NCBI RefSeq assembly: GCF_023656515.1
Contig: NZ_JAMOFV010000006.1
Coordinates: forward strand, 4,667,735 to 4,731,734
From: Clostridium swellfunianum
GTDB lineage: Bacteria; Bacillota; Clostridia; Clostridiales; Clostridiaceae
Length of the DNA stretch: 64,000 nucleotides
Direction of reading: 5' to 3'
Shown: positions 28,167 through 37,946 of the stretch, piece by piece
Numbering within the stretch: the stretch's first letter is position 1
How the letters are laid out: the number at the start of each line of letters is the position of its first letter
Position numbers and translations under genes: made by a program
The notes under the pieces: generated by a model
The model's input: the letters and a program-made list of their open reading frames with translations, nothing else
The model's database searches: none
Told to the model about the DNA's origin: nothing

Positions 28167-30152
28167 CTATTTTTTAGTCTTTTGTTTTTTTAATTTAAAT
28201 ATCATATCTCTAAGCTGTGCAGCTCTTTCAAACTGAAGATCCTTAGAGGCTTGAGACATTTCCTGCTCGTACTTTTCAATAAGCTTTTCTATGTTTTCAT
28301 TATTAGCCTGTATTGCTTCTTCTAAACTATTGTACTCAGCACCTTCTTCAGCCACCTTGGTTATCTCGATAATCTCTCTGATATCCTTCATAACTGTGGT
28401 TGGAACAATGCCATGCTTTTCGTTATATTCCATCTGAAGTTTTCTTCTTCTGTTGGTTTCTCCAATAGCTTTTTCCATAGACTTAGTTATATTGTCAGCA
28501 TACATTATAACCTTGCTTTCAGAGTTTCTAGCTGCTCTACCTATGGTCTGAATCAAGGAGGTTTCTGATCTTAAAAATCCTTCCTTGTCAGCATCTAAGA
28601 TAGCAACTAAAGCAACCTCAGGTATATCCAAGCCCTCTCTTAAAAGGTTAATTCCAACAAGAACGTCAAAATCACCTTTTCTAAGGTCTCTTATTATCTT
28701 CATTCTTTCCAAAGTATCTATATCAGAGTGCAGATAAGTTGTTTTTATCCCCATCTCTTTAAAATATTTTGTTAAATCCTCAGCCATTTTCTTAGTCAAG
28801 GTTGTAACCAATATTCTAAAGCCCTTGGCTGTAGTTTCTTTTATCTGTCCATATAAATCATCAATCTGTCCTTTTACAGGTTTTATAACAATTTCAGGAT
28901 CAAGAAGTCCTGTAGGTCTTATAATTTGTTCTGCTACATTTGTAGCATGCTCAAACTCATAAGCTGCCGGAGTGGCAGAAACATAGACTACCTGCTTCAC
29001 CTTATTCTCAAACTCAGGGAACTTAAGAGGTCTGTTGTCGTATGCGCTTGGCAGTCTAAAGCCATAGTTTACAAGAGTGTCTTTTCTTGAGCGGTCGCCT
29101 GCATACATAGCTCTAACCTGAGGAAGAGTAACATGGCTTTCATCTATAAAAAGTAAAAAGTCCTCTGGAAAATAATCTATCAAGGTTTGCGGAGGTGTTC
29201 CAGCAGCTCTTCCATCAAGTATTCTTGAATAGTTTTCTATACCGCTGCAATAACCAACCTCTCTTATCATCTCTATGTCAAAATTAGTTCTCTGCTTTAA
29301 CCTTTGAGCCTCTAAAAGCTTATCCTGTGCTGTCAATTCTCTAAGTCTCTCTTCAAGCTCTGCTTCAATCTGCTTTATTGCTACCTCTAATTTTTCATAG
29401 GAAGTAGCAAAGTGAGAAGCTGGGAATATTGATATATGCTTCCTCTCCCCTAGAATTTCACCGGTTAAAACATCAAACTCTCTTATTCTGTCTATTTCAT
29501 CTCCAAAAAATTCAACTCTAATAGCCTTGTTAGTAGAACCTGCAGGGAAAATATCTAAAACATCCCCTCTAACTCTAAAGGTACCTCTAACAAAGTTAAT
29601 TTCATTTCTTTCGTATTGAATTTCTATAAGCTTTCTTATAACCTCATCCCTATCCTTTTCCATACCTTGTCTTAAGGATATGATAAGATTTCTATATTCT
29701 TCTGGATTACCCAAACCGTATATGCAGGATACAGAAGCAACTATTATAACGTCTCTTCTTTCAAAAAGTGCTGCTGTAGCTGAGTGTCTAAGCTTATCTA
29801 TCTCATCGTTTATAGATGCGTCCTTTTCTATAAAGGTATCTGTCTGTGGAACATAAGCTTCCGGCTGGTAGTAATCGTAGTAGGAAACAAAGTATTCTAC
29901 GCAGCTGTCGGGGAAAAAATCTCTAAACTCTGAGCAAAGCTGTGCTGCAAGAGTTTTATTATGTGCCAAAACTAAGGTAGGCTTCTGAGTTCTCTCTATT
30001 ATGTTCGCCATAGTAAAGGTCTTTCCAGACCCTGTTACCCCTAAAAGTATCTGACCTTTTTCTCCCCTGTTTATTCCTTCAACCAAACTGTCAATAGCTT
30101 GGGGCTGATCGCCAGTAGGCTTAAACTTCGAATTTATTTTAAATTCACCCAT
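28167..30152 (-). CDS. uvrB: excinuclease ABC subunit B
   Basis: A 661-residue UvrB, normal length. Helicase motifs: [15 protein letters not shown] (Walker A, about 37-51), DESHVT (Walker B) and [22 protein letters not shown] (motif VI); the beta-hairpin region [21 protein letters not shown]; and a C-terminal UVR domain ([26 protein letters not shown]) that contacts UvrC. It forms the pre-incision complex. The LexA box 21 bases upstream of the start shows SOS control. Confidence 0.98.
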   Translation of the reverse strand: MGEFKINSKFKPTGDQPQAIDSLVEGINRGEKGQILLGVTGSGKTFTMANIIERTQKPTLVLAHNKTLAAQLCSEFRDFFPDSCVEYFVSYYDYYQPEAYVPQTDTFIEKDASINDEIDKLRHSATAALFERRDVIIVASVSCIYGLGNPEEYRNLIISLRQGMEKDRDEVIRKLIEIQYERNEINFVRGTFRVRGDVLDIFPAGSTNKAIRVEFFGDEIDRIREFDVLTGEILGERKHISIFPASHFATSYEKLEVAIKQIEAELEERLRELTAQDKLLEAQRLKQRTNFDIEMIREVGYCSGIENYSRILDGRAAGTPPQTLIDYFPEDFLLFIDESHVTLPQVRAMYAGDRSRKDTLVNYGFRLPSAYDNRPLKFPEFENKVKQVVYVSATPAAYEFEHATNVAEQIIRPTGLLDPEIVIKPVKGQIDDLYGQIKETTAKGFRILVTTLTKKMAEDLTKYFKEMGIKTTYLHSDIDTLERMKIIRDLRKGDFDVLVGINLLREGLDIPEVALVAILDADKEGFLRSETSLIQTIGRAARNSESKVIMYADNITKSMEKAIGETNRRRKLQMEYNEKHGIVPTTVMKDIREIIEITKVAEEGAEYNSLEEAIQANNENIEKLIEKYEQEMSQASKDLQFERAAQLRDMIFKLKKQKTKK

Positions 30153-30172
30153 TATTTTATCATCTCCAATAT

Positions 30173-30184
30173 GAACATTTGTTC
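30173..30184. promoter_or_regulatory. LexA (SOS) operator upstream of uvrBA
   Basis: GAACATTTGTTC is an exact match to the Gram-positive LexA/DinR consensus GAACNNNNGTTC, flanked by a further CG match on one side, and lies 21 bases before the uvrB start. uvrB is a classical SOS gene. Confidence 0.85.
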
Positions 30185-30281
30185 GATAATTATTATTTTA
30201 TACTTACTAGTAATGACTGTCAATAATTTTACTATAATAAAATTTTTAATTCTACAGTGGATTTGTGGGAAGAAAAAATAA

Positions 30282-30546
30282 GGTCTGTCTCAAAATAAAG
30301 TTTATGCTAAAATCACCGCTCAAATATATAAAATATGGTTTCTAAGCAGACCGCTGTGCAAGAAGGTCTAAGCTCAGAAAAGCCATAAACTAAGTGTTTT
30401 CGTAAAACTTGCTTCGCTTCAAACAAACGAACAACACTAAAGTTTGTGGCTTTTCCTTCGCTAAGATCTTCTAGGCTTCGCTAAATGCTTAAGAAACCAT
30501 ATTTTATATATTTACGCTGCTTTTATCATATATTTTGAGACAGTCC
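30282..30546. repeat. giant-hairpin element E3 with IS1182-like terminal repeats
   Basis: A palindrome of about 265 bp ending in GGTCTGTCTCAAAATA and a complement of GGACTGTCTCAAAATA (15 of 16 bases match). The interior follows the family layout: ACCGCT outer stem, GACCGCTGTGCAAGAAGGTCTAAGC against TTAGCGAAG...CTAGAAGATCTTAGCGAAGG, and the short tip AAGTGTTTTCG...CGAACAACACTAAAG. Lies between the uvrB promoter and the PDZ gene terminus. No target duplication is evident. Confidence 0.75.
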
Positions 30547-30618
30547 ATATTTTCATATAGTATATTCAACTTCTGCTAACATCCGCTTCTATGCTAACCC
30601 TTGTTTTGAAACAGATCC

Positions 30619-31950
30619 TTAATTCTCTTTATCATCATCGTCTTTCATTTTATTGAAGATTTCTCTAAATCTATTTTCATCATACTTAACAACCATTTCG
30701 TCTCCTGGTACATTCCTAGGTACAAAGACTATGCCAAGCCTTTTGTCTCCGCTTAGCTTGCTGTAGCTTACCTCTTGGAATTTATCAATACCACGCCTAA
30801 GCTTAAAGCTTATATAATTAAGCCCTTCCTTAGCGGCTGTTAAAATGTCTTGTTCAGTTCCTATTTTTCTGCTATTAACCTCTACCAGCAAGTCTCCACT
30901 TTGTATTCCCATTTCAAAAGCAGGCGAATCTGGCGCTACCTCTAGAACCATAATGCCTTCCTCACCGCTTACGTATTTAGGCTTGCCGTTAACCTCCATA
31001 TACCTTTGCACATTAAGCATAAGCTCATGAGCTAGTGGAGCAAAAACTACTACGAACAGCTGATATAAATACCCCAGACGTGCAAGCTGTGCGGCTGAAA
31101 ATAATGCTACTGCATAGATAATCAATCCAATTCCTGAAGACAAAGCCTTCTGATTTTTATTTCTTGTAAAAGTTACTGTGCTGTAGCCAATTACTCCATA
31201 ATAAGCAAACAATGAAACTGCCGCATCCTTAGCCATTCGAGTTAGAGGCGAGTTTTTTAAAATTGGCCACCAATCAGGAGTCGCAATATTATGAGTAAGC
31301 CCAGTGTCGGTAGCATTACCTATTATAAAAAATAGTGCCACCGGCAGCACCCAATTTCTCCTCAGTGCAAAACCACCTATTATTTTATCGTCCCTATTGG
31401 TAAATACAGGTATAGCTCCTCTTTTTCCGTCTATGATAACCAGTATTCCCTCAATGAGGTGAAGTACTGCAACTACTACCATAAGACCGCCGATGTCTAT
31501 CCTAAGAACATTCACATCAGCCAAGTTTAAGGTTGTTCCAAACACATTCAGCTTAACTCCAGCATATACCTTGGATATAAGCTCTAGAAACAAGCTTATG
31601 AATCCAAGTACTGCCCCTGAGTATGCAAAACAAATAAATTTAGGTTTCCAAAACATAAAGAAAATTGAAATTAAAAATATAAGATAAATAGCTGAATTTT
31701 CATCAAAGGCTACTCCTAAAAAAGATATAATAATGCTTGCTAAAACTCCTGCAAAGATGCCTATGACAACCTGTGATATGGTAAGCTCAAAGGCAGAATT
31801 AAGGCTATCTCCTATTATCATCTTCTGCATCACTGTTGTTTTTTTATTCTGCCTGTAAAGTATAAAGGCAAGAATTATAAGCACCAGCGCCATATCAAAG
31901 TTTGTCAGAGTATAGGCAATAGCTCTTAAAGTGCTAAGTAAAATACCCAT
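30619..31950 (-). CDS. polytopic membrane protein with C-terminal PDZ domain
   Basis: A 443-residue protein with about eight to nine hydrophobic segments over residues 1-325 and one PDZ domain near 340-410 (EGIMVLEVAPDSPAFEMGIQSGDLLVEVNSRKIGTEQDILTAA). PDZ domains bind C-termini or unfolded peptides; here it is predicted to be cytoplasmic or extracellular depending on topology. It lies 25 bases after the S41 protease gene and probably works with that PDZ protease at the membrane. It is a recurrent clostridial neighbour of S41 proteases; no precise function is known. GAGGAG precedes the ATG. Confidence 0.85.
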   Translation of the reverse strand: MGILLSTLRAIAYTLTNFDMALVLIILAFILYRQNKKTTVMQKMIIGDSLNSAFELTISQVVIGIFAGVLASIIISFLGVAFDENSAIYLIFLISIFFMFWKPKFICFAYSGAVLGFISLFLELISKVYAGVKLNVFGTTLNLADVNVLRIDIGGLMVVVAVLHLIEGILVIIDGKRGAIPVFTNRDDKIIGGFALRRNWVLPVALFFIIGNATDTGLTHNIATPDWWPILKNSPLTRMAKDAAVSLFAYYGVIGYSTVTFTRNKNQKALSSGIGLIIYAVALFSAAQLARLGYLYQLFVVVFAPLAHELMLNVQRYMEVNGKPKYVSGEEGIMVLEVAPDSPAFEMGIQSGDLLVEVNSRKIGTEQDILTAAKEGLNYISFKLRRGIDKFQEVSYSKLSGDKRLGIVFVPRNVPGDEMVVKYDENRFREIFNKMKDDDDKEN

Positions 31951-31975
31951 GTAAATAAGTTCTCCTCTATAAAAA

Positions 31976-33181
31976 TTATTTAACTTTATCCTTCATTATC
32001 TCCAAAGCTTTGTTAAATTGCGGATCTACAGTTCTATTATAAGGCTGCTTCAATAATGCTTCTGGATAATCAACCTCAACATCAGGCTTTATTCCTGTCT
32101 TATGAATATTTTCGCCATTTGGAGTATAGTATCTTGATATTGTAACCTTGAGAGCAGTATTATCACCTGTATCTACCAAAGTTTGAACAACACCCTTTCC
32201 AAAGGTCTTTTCGCCAACTAAGGTTCCTATTTTGTAATCTCTAACTACTCCTGATACTATCTCGGAGGCACTTGCGGTCAAACCGTCAGTTAAAACAACC
32301 AGAGGCATTCCTATAGCTATTCCACCCTTGGAATTATATCTATTTTCCTTCTTGTACTTGTCTATAGTTGAAACTATAACCTTGTCCTTTGGAACAAAGT
32401 TTGATATTACATCTACGCAAGTAGTCAATAATCCACCTGGATTTTGTCTTAAATCAAGAATCAGACCTTTTGCTCCCTTGCCTTGAAGCTCCTTAAGCTT
32501 TTTAGTGAAGTTTTTGCCAGTGTTTTCATCAAACATTTCGAGCTTTATATAGCCTATTTTTCCTCCTGGCAGCATTTCTCCGCTTACTGTTTCAAGAGCT
32601 ATTTTAGCTCGTTTAATGCTATATGTATGAGTTTCCTTTTCTCCTCTTAATACAGTTATAGCTACCTCTGTACCTTCTTTTCCCTTCATCATGGCTACAG
32701 CCTTTTCATACTCTTTGCCTGATACGTCTGTTCCATTAACTTTTTCAATTATATCTCCTGCCATTACTCCTGCTTTTCTCGCTGGAGATCCTTCGAAGGT
32801 CTTAAGAACCATAATCTTTTCATCCTTAACCTCTATTTGAATTCCAACTCCAGAATAAGCTCCCTCTGTTTGAGCATTAAAGGCTTCAAATTCCTTTTGA
32901 TTCATAAAGGTAGTATATGGATCATTCAAAGCTGAAGTCATGCCTTTTATAGCACCTTCAACAAGAGCATCCTCATCTATTTGGCCGTCATACAATTTAT
33001 CTATTAGGCTTCTTACCTCAAACATCTTTTGAAATTTTGATAATTCTGCTGATGACTGAGTTCCTACTGTTTTACCATTGGGAAGCACGAAGGAAATCCT
33101 TTTTGCTCCATAATATGTTAAAACATTAGTAGCCAGCACAACTGCTACTGTAACCCCTATCCATCTCTTTTTACTTGTCAT
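31976..33181 (-). CDS. S41-family C-terminal processing protease (CtpA/B-like)
   Basis: A 401-residue exported protease: an N-terminal membrane anchor at about 7-25, then a PDZ domain (GAYSGVGIQIEVKDEKIMVLKTFEGSPARKAGVMAGDIIEKVNG) and the S41 catalytic core with LILDLRQNPGGLL, GLTASASEIVSGVVRDY (catalytic Ser) and GEKTFGKGVVQTL (catalytic Lys). CtpB-type enzymes cleave regulatory proteins, for example in sporulation signalling. The open frame reads 52 codons further upstream through a tandem hairpin repeat; those residues are three copies of a 15-residue unit and are rejected as coding because AGGAGGG is spaced for ATG at 33181, followed by a normal signal anchor. Confidence 0.93.
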   Translation of the reverse strand: MTSKKRWIGVTVAVVLATNVLTYYGAKRISFVLPNGKTVGTQSSAELSKFQKMFEVRSLIDKLYDGQIDEDALVEGAIKGMTSALNDPYTTFMNQKEFEAFNAQTEGAYSGVGIQIEVKDEKIMVLKTFEGSPARKAGVMAGDIIEKVNGTDVSGKEYEKAVAMMKGKEGTEVAITVLRGEKETHTYSIKRAKIALETVSGEMLPGGKIGYIKLEMFDENTGKNFTKKLKELQGKGAKGLILDLRQNPGGLLTTCVDVISNFVPKDKVIVSTIDKYKKENRYNSKGGIAIGMPLVVLTDGLTASASEIVSGVVRDYKIGTLVGEKTFGKGVVQTLVDTGDNTALKVTISRYYTPNGENIHKTGIKPDVEVDYPEALLKQPYNRTVDPQFNKALEIMKDKVK

Positions 33182-33183
33182 TA

Positions 33184-33337
33184 TAAACCCTCCTGTATTC
33201 CTTCTAAGTCCATAAAGGTTATTAACCTTTATGCCTCCTGCAATTCTTTTAAGTCCATGAAGGTTATCAACCTTCATGCCTCCTGCAATTCTTTTAAGTC
33301 CATAAAGATTATCAATCTTTATGCCTCCTGCAATCAA
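33184..33337 (-). repeat. three tandem 45-bp hairpin units, each with its own AGGAGG, before the S41 gene
   Basis: Each unit reads, on the minus strand, GCAGGAGG, then a 23-nt perfect hairpin, then GACTTAAAAGAATT or a close variant. Hairpins lie at 33301-33323, 33256-33278 and 33211-33233, exactly 45 bases apart. Their arms differ but remain fully paired (CATAAAGATT/AATCTTTATG, CATGAAGGTT/AACCTTCATG, CATAAAGGTT/AACCTTTATG). The last unit ends in AGGAATACAGGAGGG, the ribosome site of the protease. Single copies lie before the genes at 43438 and 54367. Confidence 0.85.
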
Positions 33338-33442
33338 TCCTACTATGTAAATTAGTCTTATCTATATATTTATATAAATACTAAATAATTATAACACTAA
33401 TTAAAATAAAAAAACAAAAATTTTCTAGCCGCTTAAAAACAG

Positions 33443-33474
33443 AAAACTCTAGGCCCTTTAAAGCCTAGAGTTTT
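33443..33474 (-). terminator. rho-independent terminator after the M23 hydrolase gene
   Basis: AAAACTCTAGGC pairs perfectly with GCCTAGAGTTTT (12 bp) immediately after the stop codon, with an 8-base loop and a weak U-stretch. It partly uncouples ftsEX-M23 from the S41-PDZ pair. Confidence 0.82.
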
Positions 33475-34686
33475 TTATCTTACATAGTATGGTGCCGGAT
33501 TAGTTGTTTCACCGTTTTCTTTTCTAATTTCAAAATGCAGATGTGGTCCGCTTGACAAGCCTGTATTTCCTGAATAGGAAATAAGCTGTCCACCTTTAAC
33601 CTTCTGACCAACTCTTCCTACTAAAGAAGAATTGTGAGCATACACGCTTGTTATGCTTCCATGATCAACCATAATAACATTACCATAGCCGCTCATCCAG
33701 CCTGCATAAATAACTTCTCCATCAGTTAAAGAATAAATCGGAGTGCCCGTCCAAACACCAAGATCCATTCCTGCATGAAATCTTTTTGTTCCAAGTACAG
33801 GGTGAACTCTCCAACCATAAGGTGAAGTTACATAGGTTGGCTTACCTGTTACGCAATAGAGCTTTCCAAGCGGTGAATCAGGTGAAGTTACAACAGTGTT
33901 TGAGCTGCCCCCATTTTGGCCTTGCTGCTGCTTTTTCTCTTCCTCTGCTTTTTTCTTTTCTTCCTCTTTTTTCTTCTTAATCTGTTTAACCATTGTAGCA
34001 ATAGCAGCAGATTGATCTTCTTCTTCTTTTATTGCTTTTTCATAAGCAACCTTGTCCTTTTCAAGATCAGCCATCAAGCTCTTCTTTTCCTCAGAAACAC
34101 CTTGAAGCTCTTTTAATTTACCATCTGCCTGCTGCTTAAGTGCAGTGGTTTCTTTTTTCTTCTTGTCTATATCGCTCTTTTGAAGCTCCAAGCTTTTCTT
34201 ATTGTTTTCAATGCTTTCCATAAGCTTTTTATCATATTCCATTATCTTTCCCAAAGAGTCAACTCGAGATACGAAATCCGAAAAGCTTTTGGAGTTTAAA
34301 ATCAAATCTAGATAGCCTTGATTTCCATTTATATATATAGCCCGTACTCTTTTTTTGAACATCTCATCCTGTTCCTTAAGGTTTGCCTCATTTTGGGCAA
34401 TTTTCTTTTCAAGGTCCTTCGTTTGAAAGTTCAAATCAGATATTTTACCGTTTAATTCAGTCAAAGTGCTGGAGGAACTTTTCATTTTTTCCTCCAAATC
34501 ATTTATACTCTTTTCAACGGATTTTTTTTCTTTGTTAATATCGGCAAGTTCTTCTTTTTTGTCATCTATAGAATTCTGTATATTGTTTAGCTGTTTCTGA
34601 GCGTCAGTAAGTTCATCTGCTTTAACAGTGTAAACTCCTGCGGCACTCAAAGTTAATGCTAAAACAATACTTATACCCTTTTTCAT
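33475..34686 (-). CDS. EnvC/NlpD-like murein hydrolase activator: coiled coil plus M23 peptidase
   Basis: A 403-residue secreted protein: a signal peptide ends near VKADE (about residue 24), residues 25-250 are a long coiled coil (heptads rich in K/E/Q/L), a low-complexity KKKEEEKKKAEEEKKQQQGQ linker follows, and the C-terminus is an M23 LytM domain with RFHAGMDLGVWTG and GPHLHFEIRKENG, carrying the zinc ligands. Located directly downstream of ftsEX, it is the expected periplasmic or wall partner that FtsEX activates. The start at 34686 has GAGGGGG; a longer in-frame start lacks support. Confidence 0.93.
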   Translation of the reverse strand: MKKGISIVLALTLSAAGVYTVKADELTDAQKQLNNIQNSIDDKKEELADINKEKKSVEKSINDLEEKMKSSSSTLTELNGKISDLNFQTKDLEKKIAQNEANLKEQDEMFKKRVRAIYINGNQGYLDLILNSKSFSDFVSRVDSLGKIMEYDKKLMESIENNKKSLELQKSDIDKKKKETTALKQQADGKLKELQGVSEEKKSLMADLEKDKVAYEKAIKEEEDQSAAIATMVKQIKKKKEEEKKKAEEEKKQQQGQNGGSSNTVVTSPDSPLGKLYCVTGKPTYVTSPYGWRVHPVLGTKRFHAGMDLGVWTGTPIYSLTDGEVIYAGWMSGYGNVIMVDHGSITSVYAHNSSLVGRVGQKVKGGQLISYSGNTGLSSGPHLHFEIRKENGETTNPAPYYVR

Positions 34687-34710
34687 TTGAATCCCCCTCA
34701 AAAAGCAAGG

Positions 34711-35598
34711 CTAAACTGCCAAGAACTTTCTTATAGCCATAATACTTCCAAGCACTCCTATAGCAATTCCACCTAATAAGAATTGTCCTATTATAGTGCT
34801 TATAACATAGCTTGGATTTACCAGATTAATCATAAAAATCTGCACACTCATTTTTTCAAATACAAACTTATATCCAAAATAAAGCAATAAATCAGCTACA
34901 ATAGCACCAAAGATACCTATAAAAGCTCCTTCAAGAACAAAAGGCCATCTTATAAACCAATCTGTAGCTCCTATATACTTCATTATTCCTATTTCTCTTC
35001 TTCTTGCATATACAGTAAGCTTTATAGTATTGCCTATAAGGAACAGTGAAACTCCAATCAATACTACGAAAATAACAATCCCTACCCACTTAACTACATT
35101 TGTTATAGCAATAATCTTATCTACAAATTCTCTTGCATCTTTTATTGCGTATATACCAGGCTTGCCCTTTACGTTTTGAACCACGTTGGTTACCATTTCC
35201 GGTTTCTCAACCCTCACAATATAGGAAGTTGGCATGGTATCCTTATCTAATCCATCAAGAAGTGATACATAATCTTCTCCAAACCATTCCTTCATATTGT
35301 TTAAAGCAGCTTCCTTGGTTTCAAGCTCTACATCAACAACACCTGCAGTATCTTTTATAGCCTTCTCCAAATCCTTCTGCTCATTAGTTTTTATATCGTC
35401 GTTTAAAATAACTTTTACTTCAACCTTTGATTCAACATCTTTCATAACTTGCTGAACATTTAAGACTGTCAGCATAAATAAGCCTAATACAAAAAGTGTT
35501 GCTGCCACAGTAGCTACTGAGGCGATACTAAAAGTTCTGTTTCTTCTTAAACTCTTAGCTGCATCACCTATAAAATGCTTGAAGGTATTAATCTTCAT
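34711..35598 (-). CDS. ftsX: cell division ABC transporter membrane subunit FtsX
   Basis: A 295-residue protein with four membrane segments: the first at about 22-45, a large extracellular loop at about 50-165, then three more segments. The conserved cytoplasmic stretch YARRREIGIMKYIGATDWFIRWPFVLEGAFIGIFGA is the FtsX signature. With FtsE it transmits ATP-driven conformational changes to a peptidoglycan hydrolase, here the M23 protein downstream. Its start overlaps the ftsE end by 11 bases. Confidence 0.96.
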   Translation of the reverse strand: MKINTFKHFIGDAAKSLRRNRTFSIASVATVAATLFVLGLFMLTVLNVQQVMKDVESKVEVKVILNDDIKTNEQKDLEKAIKDTAGVVDVELETKEAALNNMKEWFGEDYVSLLDGLDKDTMPTSYIVRVEKPEMVTNVVQNVKGKPGIYAIKDAREFVDKIIAITNVVKWVGIVIFVVLIGVSLFLIGNTIKLTVYARRREIGIMKYIGATDWFIRWPFVLEGAFIGIFGAIVADLLLYFGYKFVFEKMSVQIFMINLVNPSYVISTIIGQFLLGGIAIGVLGSIMAIRKFLAV

Positions 35599-36277
35599 AT
35601 CCGTACAGCCCCCTTTGTTCGTCTCTTGCTATTATTCCTTTTTCAACAGCTATAACTCTTTTTTTCATGACATCAACTATATCCTTAGCATGTGTAGCCA
35701 TAACTATAGTTGTTCCAGCACGGTTTATGTCATTTAGAATTTCCATAATATCCATTGCTGTATCTGGATCCAGGTTACCAGTAGGCTCGTCCGCAATCAG
35801 AATAGATGGATTGTTAACTATAGCCCTTGCAAGAGCAACTCTCTGCTGCTCTCCTCCTGAAAGCTCATGAGGAAATGACTTGTACTTCTTTGAAAGTCCA
35901 ACCAAGGACAGCATCATTGATACTCTTTTTCTTATATCTTTTAGAGGCGCTTCAACTACTCTCATAGCAAAAGCAACATTTTCGTATACATTAAGAGTTG
36001 GTATAAGCCTAAAGTCCTGAAACACAACCCCAACTTTTCTTCTATAGAAAGGTACTTGTTTTCTTTTTAATTTTGTAATATCTAAATCATCGTTTATTAC
36101 TATACTTCCGTTAGTCGGCTCCACTTCTTTAAGGAGCATCTTAATAAATGTTGACTTTCCAGCTCCACTAGGACCTACTAAAAACACAAATTCTCCTCTT
36201 TCAATCCTAATATTAACGTCTTTAAGTGCAGTCACATTATTGTCGTAAACCTTACTTACATTTTTAAACTCAATCAT
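35588..36277 (-). CDS. ftsE: cell division ABC transporter ATPase FtsE
   Basis: A 229-residue ABC ATPase: Walker A GPSGAGKST at residues 35-43, signature LSGGEQQRVALARAIVNNP, Walker B ILIADEPTGNLDP. Its position overlapping ftsX fixes the identity. In Clostridium and Bacillus FtsEX controls lateral wall hydrolysis or sporulation entry rather than the division ring. TAAGGAG precedes the ATG. It is the first gene of the ftsEX-M23 group. Confidence 0.96.
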   Translation of the reverse strand: MIEFKNVSKVYDNNVTALKDVNIRIERGEFVFLVGPSGAGKSTFIKMLLKEVEPTNGSIVINDDLDITKLKRKQVPFYRRKVGVVFQDFRLIPTLNVYENVAFAMRVVEAPLKDIRKRVSMMLSLVGLSKKYKSFPHELSGGEQQRVALARAIVNNPSILIADEPTGNLDPDTAMDIMEILNDINRAGTTIVMATHAKDIVDVMKKRVIAVEKGIIARDEQRGLYGYED

Positions 36278-36551
36278 TGCTGCAACTCCTTATTCTCCTA
36301 ATTTTTTACACAAAAATGCACAAACATATTTTTATTATAACATACACCTGCAATAATTAACAATTCACAATGACTAATTAACAATTATTTCATTGAATTT
36401 TGGAAAATTATTTTAATATAAAAAGTTGATTTTATATTATGGTTTGTTATATAGAGTAACAGCAGGTTTCAGCTTTATTCAAGTTATTTTAAATCAATTT
36501 ATATTTCATTCATCATAAAACTAATCATCTTAGTAATATATAAATTGGAAT

Positions 36552-37307
36552 TTATAACGGTTTTTGAGCAAGATATAATACAATAGTATCGTTAATAACC
36601 ATTTTATTGCCAGCATCTATAATAGCCTTTCTTACTCCCGTGTAGAATTTAGACTTATAAGGCTCTTCTAAAGTTATATGCTCACAATGTGTACTAATAT
36701 ATGAAATATATTCATCTGCACTAAGTGTTCTTACCTTTTTCCAGTCTTGATATTTGTAATTAACAAAGCCATAATTCACAACATTATCATATTTCATTTT
36801 ACAATTATATCTCTGCTTAACACAAAAGTGTTCTTTATATATCTCGTCTATTCTGTTGTACAGTTCTTCATTTGCACTTTTCTCATCTGAACGTGTCATG
36901 AACATTGCAAGAATGCCACCAGGTTTTAGTATATTGTAGGCTTTTGAAAATGCTATTTTTTCAGGTATCCATTGAATTGTAGCTGCTGAATATATTAAAT
37001 CAAATTTTCGATTTCCAAAATCATATGTTTCAAAGTCAGCATTTACAATATCAAAATTTCTATAAGTTCCATATTTGTTTTTCATATATTCTGTGAAATT
37101 CTCCCCAAGTTCAATCGCCTTATAGTTACAGCCAGTTTTTAAAATAGGCTCTGTTGCTTGTCCTGTCCCTGGACCAATTTCAAGTACATCTTTGCTTGAA
37201 TTCAAGTCAGATACAGTAATAATTTCTGTAAAGAGTTCATCACAATATCGTGGTCTATATTTATCAAATGTTTCTGGTATTTGGTCAAATGTCTTTCTAA
37301 AATCCAT
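36552..37307 (-). CDS. class I SAM-dependent methyltransferase
   Basis: A 251-residue protein with the SAM-binding motif I VLEIGPGTGQATEPIL near residues 39-54, acidic motif II (YKAIELGEN), and motif IV region FDLIYSAATIQWIPEKIAF. It resembles UbiE/trans-aconitate-type methyltransferases; the substrate is unknown. AGGAGG lies 8 bases before the ATG. It begins a group of small accessory genes following the ftsEX operon. Confidence 0.88.
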   Translation of the reverse strand: MDFRKTFDQIPETFDKYRPRYCDELFTEIITVSDLNSSKDVLEIGPGTGQATEPILKTGCNYKAIELGENFTEYMKNKYGTYRNFDIVNADFETYDFGNRKFDLIYSAATIQWIPEKIAFSKAYNILKPGGILAMFMTRSDEKSANEELYNRIDEIYKEHFCVKQRYNCKMKYDNVVNYGFVNYKYQDWKKVRTLSADEYISYISTHCEHITLEEPYKSKFYTGVRKAIIDAGNKMVINDTIVLYLAQKPL

Positions 37308-37360
37308 TATTTAAGCCTCCTTCTAAATTACTATTTATATCTATGATGCTTCTACAATAC

Positions 37361-37912
37361 TCAATTCAATTTCTCGTCCTTCCTTATACCATACTCTGAT
37401 TGAAGTACACTTTCCATAAACTTCTTAATTTCCTTACCGCTACTTAAAATCACTACTTTGTTAGTATATTGAATAAGTCTAGCTTCTAAATCATCTTTTC
37501 CAGTCTCATAATTATTTAAAGCCTTAAACATAAACTTAAGCATATGTATACTAGGTGTATATATACATTCTTCCATTCCAAATTTTTGCTTAAAGAATCT
37601 AGTCATAACTCGCATCCTTCTGACAAAGATGCTAGGTTTAAGATGTATAATCATACCAGCCGCTTCCATACCTTCAGAAAACATCTTTCTACCAGCATCT
37701 TCAATTATCCAATGGGGTTTCATTATTGTGCTTTTGAACAATCGATTGATTTCCTCATCAGCTCTCCTAATACTTCCCCACTCTTTATTAGTCTTATCTT
37801 TTATATGTACGATACCGTCAAGATGTGTACATTTAATTCCTAATTTATTTGATAATTCTTTTGCTAAAGTTGTCTTACCACTTGCAACAGAACCAACAAT
37901 ATAAATTCTCAT
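37361..37912 (-). CDS. P-loop kinase-like protein (topology modulation/adenylate kinase-related)
   Basis: A 183-residue P-loop NTPase. Walker A is GSVASGKTTLA near residues 6-16; the LGIKCTHLDGIVH segment and MKPHWIIEDAGRK fit the FlaR-type 'topology modulation protein' group, related to adenylate and shikimate kinases. The substrate is unknown. The frame extends three codons up, but AAAGGTGA is spaced for ATG at 37912. It follows the acetyltransferase gene by 34 bases on the minus strand. Confidence 0.8.
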   Translation of the reverse strand: MRIYIVGSVASGKTTLAKELSNKLGIKCTHLDGIVHIKDKTNKEWGSIRRADEEINRLFKSTIMKPHWIIEDAGRKMFSEGMEAAGMIIHLKPSIFVRRMRVMTRFFKQKFGMEECIYTPSIHMLKFMFKALNNYETGKDDLEARLIQYTNKVVILSSGKEIKKFMESVLQSEYGIRKDEKLN

Positions 37913-37946
37913 ATAAATCACCTTTCACTAATCAAATTGGAATTTG

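Noticed and set aside
33182-33337. N-terminal extension of the S41 protease by 52 codons
   Set aside because: The extra residues are three copies of a 15-residue unit that equals the DNA hairpin repeat; a signal anchor and a better ribosome site mark the start at 33181.
36278-36551. Possible gene or RNA between ftsE and the methyltransferase
   Set aside because: AT-rich sequence with only the dispersed TTAACAATT motif; no hairpin, frame or conserved motif was found.
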